Assembly (NCBI GenBank): GCA_016712225.1
Contig: JADJRL010000003.1
Coordinates: 3,671,501-3,735,500, forward strand
Source: Candidatus Defluviibacterium haderslevense
GTDB lineage: Bacteria > Bacteroidota > Bacteroidia > Chitinophagales > Saprospiraceae
Length of the DNA: 64,000 nt
Reading direction: 5' to 3'
Part shown: in pieces, positions 9,753-19,082 of the stretch
How the letters are laid out: each line of letters begins with the position of its first letter
Numbering within the stretch: the stretch's first letter is position 1
The notes under the pieces: generated by a model
Told to the model about the DNA's origin: nothing
What the model saw: only the letters and a program-made list of their open reading frames with translations
The model's database searches: none
Translations under genes and position numbers: made by a program

Positions 9753-10967
9753 TTATGATGCATGTTGCTTAATAGCTTGTTGAAACGCAGATATCAATTG
9801 ACCTGCTAGAACAGTACCGTCGAATTTATTTTTCACCAAGGATCTTGCAGCCTGACCAATCTCATGTAATTCATCATAATGTGCATAACAGTATTGTATA
9901 GCTTCAATCATTTCTTCTTTAGTATCAGCTATTAATACATGTTTTCGGTCTATAGCCGGTATGCCTTCTAATCCAATTCGTGTTGTAATAATTACCTTTC
10001 CCAATGCCATGCCTTCCAATATTTTAACTCTAATACCGGATCCGGCAAACAGAGGGACTATCATAATGGGATGACTATTGATAAATGCTTTGGCGTCATT
10101 TGTATTTTGATGGAAAATGATATTCGGTTGATTTAATTTGGAATAACTTTCATCGGCACCACGTCCGGTAAAATGAAATTTAAGATTTGGGAATAACTGA
10201 TTAATTTCTGGCCATGCCTCAGATATAAACCAATTTAAACCGGAGCTATTAGGCATCCAATCTAAGGATCCAATAAAGCATAAACTCAATTGGTTATTTG
10301 GCTGAGGTGTTATATTATATTGATTCAAATCAAGGCCAACAGGAGATGAGATACACCCATTTTTGTAGCCCAGCTCTCTAAATTTTTTAAGATCACGATC
10401 AGTAATTGCAACGAGAAAATCATAGTTGTTTAATGTTTCAACTTCGAAGCGCTTTAATTTTTTGGCTAGATAAGACAAATAGATTTTTTTTGGAATAAAC
10501 TTAATCTGATCTGTAATTCTATCCCAAATTTCATGCTCAATATTATGAGCTCGCATGACGATCAAAGCATTTGAATGTTCCTTAATTATATCTAGGTAAG
10601 GAGCTAGATATAAAGTTTCCAATTGAATGATATCGTATTTGTTTTCCTTAAGTATTTGGATGAGTTGGTTGGCAAAAGATGTAGATATAAATCTGGAAAT
10701 ATGGTAAGAATCACTACTAAAAAGGTTTTTTAAAGCCCCAAAGGCATTGATTTGATTGTCAACCTCTACAGATTTAATAAATTTATAATGCAAACACTCA
10801 GTAGGTAATTCACCTGAAAAGTTAAAGTGATGTCTGCTGGTGTTCATAGTCAATAAGCTCATTTCGCATCCCAGATTATGCAATGCCAGACTCATTTGAT
10901 TAATTGCTATAGCTTCACCGTCTTTTAACGGATAGGGAAATTTTTTACACAACTGAAGTATCTTCAT
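9753..10967 (-). CDS. Family 4 glycosyltransferase
   Basis: 404 residues with a two-lobed GT-B layout. The N-terminal lobe begins MKILQLCKKFPYPLKDGEAI. The C-terminal lobe has SLDWMPNSSGLNWFI, HFTGRG and the donor-binding GSGIRVKILEGMALGKVII followed by GLEGI. This form is typical of surface-polysaccharide GT4 enzymes of Bacteroidota that retain the anomeric configuration of a nucleotide-sugar donor. It is first in a unit with the GT2 gene and ribB. The sugar is unknown. Confidence 0.85.
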   Translation of the reverse strand: MKILQLCKKFPYPLKDGEAIAINQMSLALHNLGCEMSLLTMNTSRHHFNFSGELPTECLHYKFIKSVEVDNQINAFGALKNLFSSDSYHISRFISTSFANQLIQILKENKYDIIQLETLYLAPYLDIIKEHSNALIVMRAHNIEHEIWDRITDQIKFIPKKIYLSYLAKKLKRFEVETLNNYDFLVAITDRDLKKFRELGYKNGCISSPVGLDLNQYNITPQPNNQLSLCFIGSLDWMPNSSGLNWFISEAWPEINQLFPNLKFHFTGRGADESYSKLNQPNIIFHQNTNDAKAFINSHPIMIVPLFAGSGIRVKILEGMALGKVIITTRIGLEGIPAIDRKHVLIADTKEEMIEAIQYCYAHYDELHEIGQAARSLVKNKFDGTVLAGQLISAFQQAIKQHAS

Positions 10968-11074
10968 AAATTCACTTACTAAAGCTTATCTAAGTCTTGA
11001 ATTTTTTGTTTTAAAACTTAAAAACCTAAACTTATCCATAAAATAACGTTTTCAAGACCTAAATTGCATCGTTT

Positions 11075-11094
11075 TTTAGAAGAAAACTTCTAAA
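11075..11094. other. Short perfect hairpin between divergent genes
   Basis: TTTAGAAG-AAAA-CTTCTAAA, an 8-bp stem with a 4-base loop, lies in the 230-bp gap between the divergently transcribed GT4 gene and the ABC ATPase gene. It could be an operator or a leader hairpin; there is no T-run that would make it a terminator. Confidence 0.3.
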
Positions 11095-11197
11095 GGACGC
11101 AAAATTAGCCATTTATTCTAGTCTATCAAAATCAAAACCAATATTTGTGTTCCTAAACCCAAATTGTTAATATTTTCTTAAAATACGATTAAAGTAG

Positions 11198-11848
11198 ATG
11201 ATTTATTGTGATCAAATAGATAAAAAGTATCAAAATTTACAAATTCTTAAAGGTGTTAGCCTAAGGATTGAAAAAGGCAGTCTGGTCAGCATCGTAGGTT
11301 CGTCAGGAGCCGGAAAAAGTACCTTATTGCATATTCTGGGCACACTTGATAAGCCCGATAAGGGACGAGTCATATTAGATGGTGTAGATGTTTTTAGTCT
11401 GAATGAATCCGGCTTAGCCAAATTTAGAAATGAACATATTGGCTTTATTTTTCAATTTCACCATCTTTTGCCTGAACTTACGGCTTTGGAAAATGCTATT
11501 TTACCCGGATTGATCGCGAAGAAGTCTGAGTCCAGAGTTATGGAGAAGGGTAAGTCTTTATTGGATTTTTTGGGATTGGGAAGCAGATTGGATCATAAAC
11601 CCAGTCAATTGTCCGGTGGCGAGCAACAAAGAGTAGCATTAGCCAGGGCATTAATTAATCAACCTAAAATTCTGTTTGCAGATGAACCAACAGGGAATCT
11701 GGATCATGACAATGCACAAGAGATTTTAAGCATGTTGTTGGAACTAAAAAAAGAATTTCAAATGACCATGTTAATCGTTACACATGATCCTGCGATTGCC
11801 AATAGAACAGAACTGATTTATACCATGCGAGATGGGATGATCGTATAA
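11198..11848 (+). CDS. lolD: ABC transporter ATP-binding protein, LolD/MacB type
   Basis: 216 residues, a bare nucleotide-binding domain. Walker A GSSGAGKST is at 34-42, the signature LSGGEQQR at 138-145, and Walker B ILFADEP at 158-164, followed by TGNLD. The short length and TGNLD place it in the LolD/MacB/FtsE group. LolD energises release of lipoproteins from the inner membrane for transport to the outer membrane. The LolC/E permease is not adjacent, so the symbol rests on family resemblance alone and the partner must be encoded elsewhere. Confidence 0.75.
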   Translation: MIYCDQIDKKYQNLQILKGVSLRIEKGSLVSIVGSSGAGKSTLLHILGTLDKPDKGRVILDGVDVFSLNESGLAKFRNEHIGFIFQFHHLLPELTALENAILPGLIAKKSESRVMEKGKSLLDFLGLGSRLDHKPSQLSGGEQQRVALARALINQPKILFADEPTGNLDHDNAQEILSMLLELKKEFQMTMLIVTHDPAIANRTELIYTMRDGMIV

Positions 11849-11917
11849 GACAATAGTTTGTTCATTTTTATGGAAATATTTTATATATTTCACTTCGATG
11901 GACAATGATTATTAAAA

Positions 11918-12122
11918 TTATTTAATTTTCACTTTTTTTTCAAATCCTATTCGATAATCTCCAAAGCGAATTCGAAAATATTTTTTGAATCCTATTATTT
12001 TTTTCAACCCCTTTTAAGTTTTGATATATTTTCAATATTGCATTTTCAAATCTTTGGAGTGTATCATTATCTTTTATTTTAGCCAACCATTTAACAAACG
12101 ATTTATCAAATTCAACAATCAT
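11918..12122 (-). pseudogene. RelE/ParE-type toxin, frameshifted in a poly-A run
   Basis: From the ATG at 12122 the frame reads MIVEFDKSFVKWLAKIKDN and ends early, after 60 residues, at about 11940. The +1 frame then encodes GFKKYFRIRFGDYRIGFEKK and stops at 11918. YFRIRFGDYRIG is the conserved C-terminal core of RelE/ParE-like toxins, and it lies in the wrong frame. The join sits at seven T on the + strand (11998-12004). Six instead of seven would restore a toxin of about 67 residues. It overlaps the antitoxin stop by ATGA, so the pair is translationally coupled. It may be a real inactivation, a slippage site or an assembly error. Confidence 0.7.
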
Positions 12123-12316
12123 TTGCTTTTTAATTTTTTAAAAACGAGATCTCTTGAGACTAATTTTCCTGTTTTTTCCTTATTCATTAGAATTCCCAAT
12201 TTAATGTCTTCAAACTGTGAATCATTAATGCCCACAACATTTCCACCCAATTTTATTGCCAACTCAGCCAATATTTTACTGCTTTGCTTATCAGATTTGA
12301 TAATAATTGTACTCAT
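12119..12316 (-). CDS. Small antitoxin of a RelE/ParE-like toxin-antitoxin pair
   Basis: The start is set at the ATG at 12316, giving 65 residues (MSTIIIKSDKQSSKILAELA...); an upstream in-frame ATG at 12334 adds only MYKIFK. The order (antitoxin first), the size, and the ATGA overlap with the toxin start are typical of type II toxin-antitoxin operons. The N-terminal IIIKSDK..SK.LAELA..LGG pattern recurs in small Bacteroidota antitoxins paired with ParE-like toxins. It would bind the toxin and repress its own promoter; no operator could be identified. Confidence 0.65.
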   Translation of the reverse strand: MSTIIIKSDKQSSKILAELAIKLGGNVVGINDSQFEDIKLGILMNKEKTGKLVSRDLVFKKLKSK

Positions 12317-12413
12317 TTTAAATATTTTATACAAAGATACACTTTATTCTATAAGCTACATATACAGCGAAAGATCTTTAATAGTATTTTAATGGTAAAT
12401 CTATTTTAGTAAG

Positions 12414-12594
12414 TAATTCGAAATTGTTTTTCATCCCGTAATTCGTAATTGATTTCACGCTCGTAATTCGTAATTGAAAATTCGAAATTGTTTTTCATCC
12501 CGTAATTCGTAATTGATTTCACGCCCGTAATTCGTAATTGAAAATTCGTAATTGTTTTTCGTAATTCGTAATTGTTCCCGTAATTCGTAATTGA
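12414..12594. repeat. 64-bp tandem repeat built from a CGTAATTCGTAATTG motif
   Basis: Two almost identical units start at 12416 and 12480 (period 64), followed by a shortened third. Each contains CGTAATTCGTAATTG twice, separated by TTTTTCATCC or ATTTCACGC. The motif is itself a double ATTCGTA. It lies directly downstream of the cutA stop and upstream of the antitoxin start, so it could affect the promoter of the toxin-antitoxin operon. No coding frame is involved. Confidence 0.85.
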
Positions 12595-12596
12595 TG

Positions 12597-12917
12597 TTAT
12601 TCACTTTCCAAACTTTCCATCATCCATTGATAGTAAGCTTTGTTGACATCCATGACGGTAGTTAAAATCGCCGGAGTTTCATATGGGTGTATAGATTCAA
12701 GAAGTTTTTTTAATGGTTTCACCTTGGATTTTAAAGTTTTTAAAATCAATACAAATTCACTAGTGTCGGTTACTTTGTTGTCCCATAAATAAAGGGATTG
12801 AACCGGGAATATTTGTGCACATGCTGCAAGTTTCGCATGCAGTGTTTTTTTTGCTAGATTTTGGGCTGTTTTTTTTAGATCACAAGGAACATAGAACAGG
12901 ATGATTTTATTTTTCAT
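12597..12917 (-). CDS. cutA: Divalent-cation tolerance protein CutA
   Basis: 106 residues, the usual CutA length. Family marks are AACAQIFPVQSLYLWDNKV, FVLILKT and HPYETPAI near the C-terminal third. CutA forms very stable ferredoxin-like trimers and is linked to copper and divalent-metal tolerance; the mechanism is unsettled. It overlaps the 3' end of ppk1 by 11 bases, so both are read from one transcript. Confidence 0.9.
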   Translation of the reverse strand: MKNKIILFYVPCDLKKTAQNLAKKTLHAKLAACAQIFPVQSLYLWDNKVTDTSEFVLILKTLKSKVKPLKKLLESIHPYETPAILTTVMDVNKAYYQWMMESLESE

Positions 12918-14988
12918 TTGGTGATTCGTTGAGTTCTTTAAAATATTTGTAAGTTTCTATTTGTGATCTGATTTTTTTTCTATGGACGTTACTGATGTAT
13001 TGATTGGTCTCTAGGTAATTGATGGATCTAGATTTGACATTATCATTTAATTGTAATTCAAGAATATCCATGACTTGTTTTTTTAATGGTTCTGCATATA
13101 TGGGAAATGCAATTTCAATTCGAAAATGCAAATTTCTAACCATCCAATCTGCTGAAGATAGAAATATTTTTTCTTCACCATCATGGTAGAAATAATAGAC
13201 CCTGCCATGTTCCAAATATCTATCTACAATGCTTATACCTGTGATGTTATCACTGAGTCCAGGTTTTTTGGGGATTAAACAATTTATACCTCTGGTAATG
13301 AGTTGTATTTCTACTCCGGCTTGACTTGCATCGTAGAGTAAATCAATCATTTCAGTATCCTGAAGATTGTTTAATTTCAATATTATTTTAGCTTTTTTGT
13401 TGGCTAGGGCCTGTTCTTTTTCAAATTCAATCAGTCCTTTTAATTCATCATTCATATTAAATTGACCAACTAATAAATGCTTAAATGAACTATGTGGTAG
13501 TTTGGTGTTTTCAAGAAAGCTAAAGACCCGGTTAATTTCAAGCGTTAATTTATCTTCTGATGTAAAAAATCCAAAATCACAATATATTTTGGCCGTTTGT
13601 TCATGAAAATTTCCGGTACTTAAGTAGGCATAATGTTTAGTTTCCCCATCAACTCTTCTGGTGACTATGGCTGTTTTGGCGTGAACCTTAAGACCCGGAA
13701 AACTGTATCGAACTTTGACACCTTTTTTTTCCATTTCTTCACCCCAAGCTAAATTAGCGGCTTCGTCAAATCTTGCTTTAACTTCTATAAATACAAAAAC
13801 ACTTTTTCCCTGAGCTGCTGCAGCAATCAGAGCTTCCATGATTCTTGATTTCTTAGCAACTCTATATTGTGTTATCTTAATTTGAGTTACATTTTGATCT
13901 TTTACAGCATCTTCAAAAAAGCGAATCACCGGTTCGTATTCATGATATGGAAAATACAATAAGTGATCTTGTTCATCCAGTGCATCAAATATTGATTCAT
14001 GTTTTTTGAAGGGTAAGTAGGGAAGGGCTTTTAGGTGTTTGTTTCTTAAATGTTTTAATCTAAAATCCGGAAAATAGAAAAAATCAAAATTATTATGATA
14101 ACGCCCTTCAGGGGTAAGGTCGGTTTTTTGAATTTCTAATAATGAAAGAAAATAATTAAGCATTTCTTTAGGCATAGCATCGTCATAAACCAATCTTGAT
14201 GCCGGTCCGATGTTTCTTTTAGAAAGACTCTTTTTAATTTTAGCCATTAAGTCACCACTAAATTCATCTTCAATATATAATTCTGCATCACGAGTTACTT
14301 TAATCGAATAAGAATGTATAATGGTGTATCCTGGAAATAACCATTTCAAAGAATATCTTACGATTTCATCCAATAAAATAATGTTGTGGTGGTTGGGTTC
14401 TGATGGGATCTCAATAAATCTGCTTAAATGATCGGATGGAATTTTAACAATACCATATTGGGTTGCAGAGTCAACCTGATCTTTTGGCTTTAGAATTATA
14501 GTCAGATAGAGTTCCGAATTATTGAGAAACGGCTTTATGCGTTTTTCGACTAATAGTACGGGTTGTACATACGGTAATAAATTCTCTTTAAAATAGTCGT
14601 CCAGGAATATTTCTTGTGATTTGTTGAGTTCTCTGTGGGATAAGATGAAGATGTTTTCTTTTTTTAATTGTGGAATGATCTGTTCATCAAAGATATTATT
14701 GAATTCCTTTAGCTGATCATTCGCAATTTTGTATAATTTTTTCAATAATCGATTGGGGTCATAGTCTAATTCACTTTTTGTCTTTTTTCCAAGTCGTTTG
14801 ATATTACGATGGTGGGCTACTCTGATCCTAAAAAACTCACCCAGATTGGAGGAATAGATGGCTAGAAATTTAATACGTTCCATTAGCGGAACGTTATTGT
14901 CTTTTGCTTCTTGCAAAACACGATAGTTGAAATCTAACCAGCTTATATCTCGATCTATATATTCGTTTGGTATGGTTGTATTTGGCAT
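12907..14988 (-). CDS. ppk1: Polyphosphate kinase 1
   Basis: 693 residues, full length for PPK1, which polymerises the gamma-phosphate of ATP into inorganic polyphosphate. The N-terminal domain opens with YIDRDISWLDFNYRVLQEA and the LAIYSSNLGEFFRIRVA helix. The two phospholipase-D-like catalytic domains follow. The first holds KARFDEAANLAWGEEME and the phospho-accepting histidine in GLKVHAKTAIV. The second has VDRYLEHGRVYYF and LSSADWM. cutA starts inside its last codons. The gene has its own upstream space, so it is probably the promoter-proximal member. Confidence 0.97.
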   Translation of the reverse strand: MPNTTIPNEYIDRDISWLDFNYRVLQEAKDNNVPLMERIKFLAIYSSNLGEFFRIRVAHHRNIKRLGKKTKSELDYDPNRLLKKLYKIANDQLKEFNNIFDEQIIPQLKKENIFILSHRELNKSQEIFLDDYFKENLLPYVQPVLLVEKRIKPFLNNSELYLTIILKPKDQVDSATQYGIVKIPSDHLSRFIEIPSEPNHHNIILLDEIVRYSLKWLFPGYTIIHSYSIKVTRDAELYIEDEFSGDLMAKIKKSLSKRNIGPASRLVYDDAMPKEMLNYFLSLLEIQKTDLTPEGRYHNNFDFFYFPDFRLKHLRNKHLKALPYLPFKKHESIFDALDEQDHLLYFPYHEYEPVIRFFEDAVKDQNVTQIKITQYRVAKKSRIMEALIAAAAQGKSVFVFIEVKARFDEAANLAWGEEMEKKGVKVRYSFPGLKVHAKTAIVTRRVDGETKHYAYLSTGNFHEQTAKIYCDFGFFTSEDKLTLEINRVFSFLENTKLPHSSFKHLLVGQFNMNDELKGLIEFEKEQALANKKAKIILKLNNLQDTEMIDLLYDASQAGVEIQLITRGINCLIPKKPGLSDNITGISIVDRYLEHGRVYYFYHDGEEKIFLSSADWMVRNLHFRIEIAFPIYAEPLKKQVMDILELQLNDNVKSRSINYLETNQYISNVHRKKIRSQIETYKYFKELNESPNEK

Positions 14989-15204
14989 GTGATAGGTAAT
15001 TATATAAAATGTAAATCGATGCGGTTGAAATGAAACTTATTTTTTCATCTGTACGCTAAACTTAATATATAGCAATGACCGTTTTTATGTTGGATTAAAA
15101 TTACTTTAGCATGTTTTGCCATATGAGTAGATATTTATTCGTAAATAATGCGATTAAAACATGGAACGTATTACTTTTGGATTTACAAAAATACATTAAG
15201 TTAC

Positions 15205-15960
15205 ATGAATATTAAAACCCCAAAGGTAATTGCTAACTGGAAAATGAACCTCATGCCACATCAGGCACATGATGTAGTTGAAAAAATAATTGATTTGTGC
15301 CCTAAAGCCTCTTCTGACATTATTATATGCCCACCTTATACTCACTTATACCCCTTAAGGGATTTAATAAAAGATAATATTTTCCTTGGAGCCCAGAATT
15401 GTCATGACAAAACCTCAGGAGCTTATACAGGTGAGATTTCAGCCTTAATGCTTGCAGATTTGGGCGTTTCCTATGTTATATTAGGGCATAGTGAACGCCG
15501 GGAATTGGGTCCCTATGAAAATCTATCCATTAAAGCTAAAATTAGGGCTGCATTTAATGCCGGATTACAAGTAGTTTATTGTTGTGGGGAGCCGGATTCA
15601 ATGAGGGAGGCTGGAAACCATGAGGATTATGTTTTAAAGCAATTGAGTTCTGATTTATTTGATTTTGAATTATCAGAATTAACCAAATTATCTATTGCCT
15701 ATGAACCGATTTGGGCTATAGGAACTGGAAAGACTGCATCTCCAGAAGAGGCCCAGGCTATGCATCTCTTTATACGAAATACGATTTTCCAGCAATTTGG
15801 GTCTGACTTAGCACATTCAATGTCTATTTTGTATGGCGGAAGTGTTAAAGCCAAAAACGCTGGAATTCTAGCTTTTCAAAATGACATTGACGGTTTTCTA
15901 GTAGGTGGAGCCAGTTTGGATCCTGAAGAGTTTGCAAGTATTGTGTCAGTATTTCATTGA
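15205..15960 (+). CDS. tpiA: Triosephosphate isomerase
   Basis: The start at 15205 (MNIKTPKVIANWKMN) gives 251 residues, the family norm; the upstream in-frame ATG at 15148 would add 19 residues without family support. With this start the catalytic residues fall at standard numbering: Lys13 in NWKMN, His95 in ILGHSERRE and Glu167 in AYEPIWAIGTGKT. The phosphate-binding LYGGSVKAKN and DGFLVGGASL are also present. It interconverts dihydroxyacetone phosphate and glyceraldehyde 3-phosphate in glycolysis. Confidence 0.97.
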   Translation: MNIKTPKVIANWKMNLMPHQAHDVVEKIIDLCPKASSDIIICPPYTHLYPLRDLIKDNIFLGAQNCHDKTSGAYTGEISALMLADLGVSYVILGHSERRELGPYENLSIKAKIRAAFNAGLQVVYCCGEPDSMREAGNHEDYVLKQLSSDLFDFELSELTKLSIAYEPIWAIGTGKTASPEEAQAMHLFIRNTIFQQFGSDLAHSMSILYGGSVKAKNAGILAFQNDIDGFLVGGASLDPEEFASIVSVFH

Positions 15961-16414
15961 CAATTGATCAATTTCTTCTAACATCAATTTTAATAAGTCC
16001 AATAATTTAGTTTCTAAATTAGATCTTAGGAAGTGATTATTGGCTTAATGTATTCTGTTTTTGAATTTAATTATAAATGATTTAGGCATAGCTGATCAAA
16101 GATACACTAAATGATTATATTCTGATGTAATGATTCTTCTGTTAAATACTTATTAAAAACTATATGTAATTCTCCACATTTAATTTGAATTCCATGGATT
16201 TATAAGAATTATGAACTTAATTCTAGGCTAACATTGACTTTAAGATAAAGTTATTATATTGTGGGTTGCCATTTGAGGAGTATTGATTCTGAGTACATTC
16301 ACCAAAGTATCTATTGTCTAATTTATAAAGACGTTGGTGATGAGATTTGATTTTTTTGCAAAGTCTTATTTTTTTTCCGAAGTAAAATATAATTAAAATT
16401 TTAATATGTTAAAG
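15961..16414. other. Intergenic region, nothing recognised
   Basis: About 450 bases of AT-rich sequence after tpiA. I find no convincing frame, RNA gene or repeat. The segment ends at the promoter of the downstream lipoprotein. Confidence 0.5.
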
Positions 16415-16447
16415 TTTGTGAATTAGAGAATATTATTCGTATGTTTG
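16415..16447 (+). promoter_or_regulatory. Near-consensus Bacteroidota promoter for the poly-G lipoprotein
   Basis: TTTG (16415-16418), a 21-base spacer and TATGTTTG (16440-16447) match the Bacteroidota vegetative promoter TTTG-N19-23-TAnnTTTG. Transcription would begin near 16454, about 30 bases before the ATG at 16486. Confidence 0.65.
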
Positions 16448-16485
16448 TAGTAGTTAATGATGTTATTAACTAAAATCGCAAAGTT

Positions 16486-17560
16486 ATGAGTAATTTTAAA
16501 TGTTTTAGGAATTTACTAGGGGGGGGTAATATTAGCCCTTCTCATTGGCATTACTGGATGTCAAAAACCACAAACTGATATTTCTTTAAACAAAGGTGAT
16601 AAGAAAGATCATAAGATGATTGTAGAAAATTTTAAAGAGAAAATGAAAAGCAACTCAGGCGCTCTGCAGGACAGAGATGATGAAGAATTCACACCAGAAG
16701 AGTTGCTTGACGATGTAGAACTAACGCTAAATTATGATTACACAGACCCAGGTCGAGTGGCGGATGATGCTAGTGTATGGGTGGACACATTTTCAGTACC
16801 AATAACGAATCATGTAATAACCGAATCCGATGCGACTGACTTTTATAATGCTGTTTTAGAGTTTATTGATGAGCATAATGAAAGTATTGGCGAATATGTA
16901 ACTCATGTACCCAAGCTATATGATCTGGAGGAATACAATTTAAGTTCTGGATCTGTAGAATATATTGTTACCAGCGTAGTATCCACCACACTAGGATCCT
17001 ATCCATTCTCACCTAAAGCCTTTGGATCTGGGGATGATTGGGATGCCAGGATAAATAAATGTGCCAGTTCAAATAGTTCAAGTGCTCCAAAACAACTTGC
17101 GAAATATGCCAATTGGAATTTAAATGAGGGTCCAGGTTATTATCTATATAATATTAGTTTTTATGATTTGCATTCACCTTATGCTTATAATCCAAGTGAT
17201 CCCACACCGACAGGAGACTTTATTCTAGATTATTATCTATGGTATGTTGAATGTTGTTTTTCAAATCAATGTTTAAATCAAGGTTCGACTCCAGATTGCC
17301 CACAATTTACGGATCAAACAGTATATTGTATTGATTATTATGATTCCAATACTAGTGCATATGAGATGGCTTATTATCTATCCAGATTGGAAAATGATAT
17401 AGTACCAACAGTTGTTCCTATGGGCAAGTTTTTTGGACATATTACATTTGATTATAGAGGTCGATTTTATAATTTAGACCAATATAATATACATTTTATT
17501 CAAGAATGGTATGGAAAGGTGTATTATGGTGAAAAAGATGAGGTAGCTTTTCCTAGATAA
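16486..17560 (+). CDS. Putative surface lipoprotein interrupted by a frameshift in a G8 tract
   Basis: The ATG at 16486 encodes MSNFKCFRNLLGG and then runs into eight G (16519-16526), after which that frame closes at a TGA near 16581. One base over, the frame reads VILALLIGITGCQKPQT, a signal peptide with lipobox ITGC, and continues to 17560. Seven or ten G would join the two halves. As written, only an internal ATG at 16616 is available, giving 314 residues without a signal. The body is acidic, rich in Tyr and Asp, has several Cys (ECCFSNQC, PDCPQF) and matches no family I know. If joined it would be an outer-membrane lipoprotein. Confidence 0.65.
16519..16526 (+). repeat. G8 homopolymer at the signal-peptide junction
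   Basis: Eight consecutive G in an otherwise AT-rich region, exactly where the start codon frame and the lipobox frame part. G runs of this length are typical slipped-strand sites in phase-variable genes and are also frequent sequencing errors. Confidence 0.9.
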
Positions 17561-17578
17561 TTTAATTTTTATTAACTC

Positions 17579-17613
17579 ATATCAAGAGTACAATTACTTT
17601 GTACTCTTGATAT
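17579..17613. terminator. Strong hairpin terminator
   Basis: A perfect 14-bp stem ATATCAAGAGTACA / TGTACTCTTGATAT with a 7-base loop starts 18 bases after the lipoprotein stop and is followed by TTTATTATATA. It probably ends the lipoprotein transcript and separates it from the T9SS protein gene starting at 17628. Confidence 0.7.
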
Positions 17614-17627
17614 TTTATTATATACAT

Positions 17628-19082
17628 ATGAATAATTTAATATACATTTCAATTTTTTTGTTTAGTTTTATTCAAAATAGTTTCACTCAAAACACTTCAT
17701 GGGAATTCATAAATCATTCAAATCGTTGCGATCTTTTATATGATATTGTATTAGACTCCGATGGAAATTATAATGCACTAGTTGAATCTTATGATGATCT
17801 ACATTTTTACGATAGTTCAGAATATGCTCAAATTAAAATAATGAAAATTGACCCTTATGGAAAAAAAATAACTGAAAAAATACTTATATCATCGCAATAT
17901 AACTATTATGCAAAAAATATTTTTAGAGTCAAGGATAATTATTTCATAACTAGTTTTCATTACAGCAAGCCAGTGTTTTATAATATGGATTTTATTTTAT
18001 TGAAATGTGATCTTAACTTTAATATTGTAGACAGTTTTAGTTTGAATTATCCTGAATTTGCTATCCCAAATAGTTATTCGCAATTGATCAATGATACTTT
18101 GATTGTAATGTTAACATTAGATCATCAAGATAAAAAAACCTCAGCTACAGAATATGTGATGATCAATAGTAATGGAGACTTGATAAAAACAACTAGACAA
18201 CGAGAAAGAACACAGGGTATTGGTCCACATACTATTTCAAGTTCACTTGATAACTCTAAATATATGGCATTTGGAGATAATTTATATATTTTAGATCGGA
18301 ATTTAAATGTTTTGAGTATTGACAGTTTTATTAGCGATCCTCCTAGATATTATATTTCAACTAATTCTACTACTTTGCTTAAATGGTCGGAAAAAAAGTA
18401 TTTAATGGCTTCAATCTCATGGGAATTTACCGCAGATCTTCATTTGTGGTTTATTGATAAGAATTTCAAAGCAATTAAAAGCGTGTTAGACAGAAATGAC
18501 ACTACGGATGATTTTTGTGCCTGGAATGGATCTATAGCCTATTTTAACAGAAACAGTATTTATACGGCCGGCACTTCCGGCACTTCATTATTTCCTTTTG
18601 ATTCTAGTGCGATATTCATTACTAAACTGGATTCAAATCTGAATGTTAAATGGAAGAAAGTATTTGCATTAGATAATTACTATTCTTTATTTAAAATTTT
18701 GCCCACTGCAGATGATGGCTGTTTGGTTGGTGGTTGGTTTAGCACTATTACACCGCATGTGTACCCAAAATATGAGGCTTATCTTCTAAAAGTAGATGCT
18801 GATGGAAATGTCACGAGTACAGGTGATGAGAAGCATATTAATTGGGAGGCTATGATCTATCCTAATCCATCGCCTGGGAGCTTTAAATTCGATGTCATTG
18901 ATGACTCAGGAAGTGATTACAGAGTCGACATCATTGATCTTCAAGGAAAGACTGTATTTTCATCTCAGAATCAATCTAATCACAATTCGATAAATTTGAA
19001 TTTCTTACCTTCTGGAATGTACACTTATAGTTTATACAGAGAAAAAGTACTTATTAGTTCAGGAAAATGGATAAAGGAATAA
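17628..19082 (+). CDS. T9SS-secreted protein of unknown function
   Basis: The start is set at the ATG at 17628 (MNNLIYISIFLFSFIQNSFTQ, a good signal peptide), because the upstream ATG at 17607 lies inside the terminator stem. 484 residues. The body has repeated strands of the type F.....D.....K.D..G and resembles the beta-propeller 'T9SS sorting' proteins of Bacteroidota (KLDSNLNVKWKKVFAL, LLKVDADGNVTSTGD). The C-terminus is a type A sorting domain: YPNPSPGSFKFDV, then YRVDIIDLQGK. No active site is recognised. Confidence 0.75.
   Translation: MNNLIYISIFLFSFIQNSFTQNTSWEFINHSNRCDLLYDIVLDSDGNYNALVESYDDLHFYDSSEYAQIKIMKIDPYGKKITEKILISSQYNYYAKNIFRVKDNYFITSFHYSKPVFYNMDFILLKCDLNFNIVDSFSLNYPEFAIPNSYSQLINDTLIVMLTLDHQDKKTSATEYVMINSNGDLIKTTRQRERTQGIGPHTISSSLDNSKYMAFGDNLYILDRNLNVLSIDSFISDPPRYYISTNSTTLLKWSEKKYLMASISWEFTADLHLWFIDKNFKAIKSVLDRNDTTDDFCAWNGSIAYFNRNSIYTAGTSGTSLFPFDSSAIFITKLDSNLNVKWKKVFALDNYYSLFKILPTADDGCLVGGWFSTITPHVYPKYEAYLLKVDADGNVTSTGDEKHINWEAMIYPNPSPGSFKFDVIDDSGSDYRVDIIDLQGKTVFSSQNQSNHNSINLNFLPSGMYTYSLYREKVLISSGKWIKE

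Noticed and set aside
12021..12392. A 123-residue plus-strand frame
   Set aside because: It runs antisense through the toxin-antitoxin pair, whose reading frames have family patterns and coupling.
17607..17627. Upstream start for the T9SS protein at 17607
   Set aside because: The ATG lies inside the right arm of the terminator stem; the ATG at 17628 begins the signal peptide.
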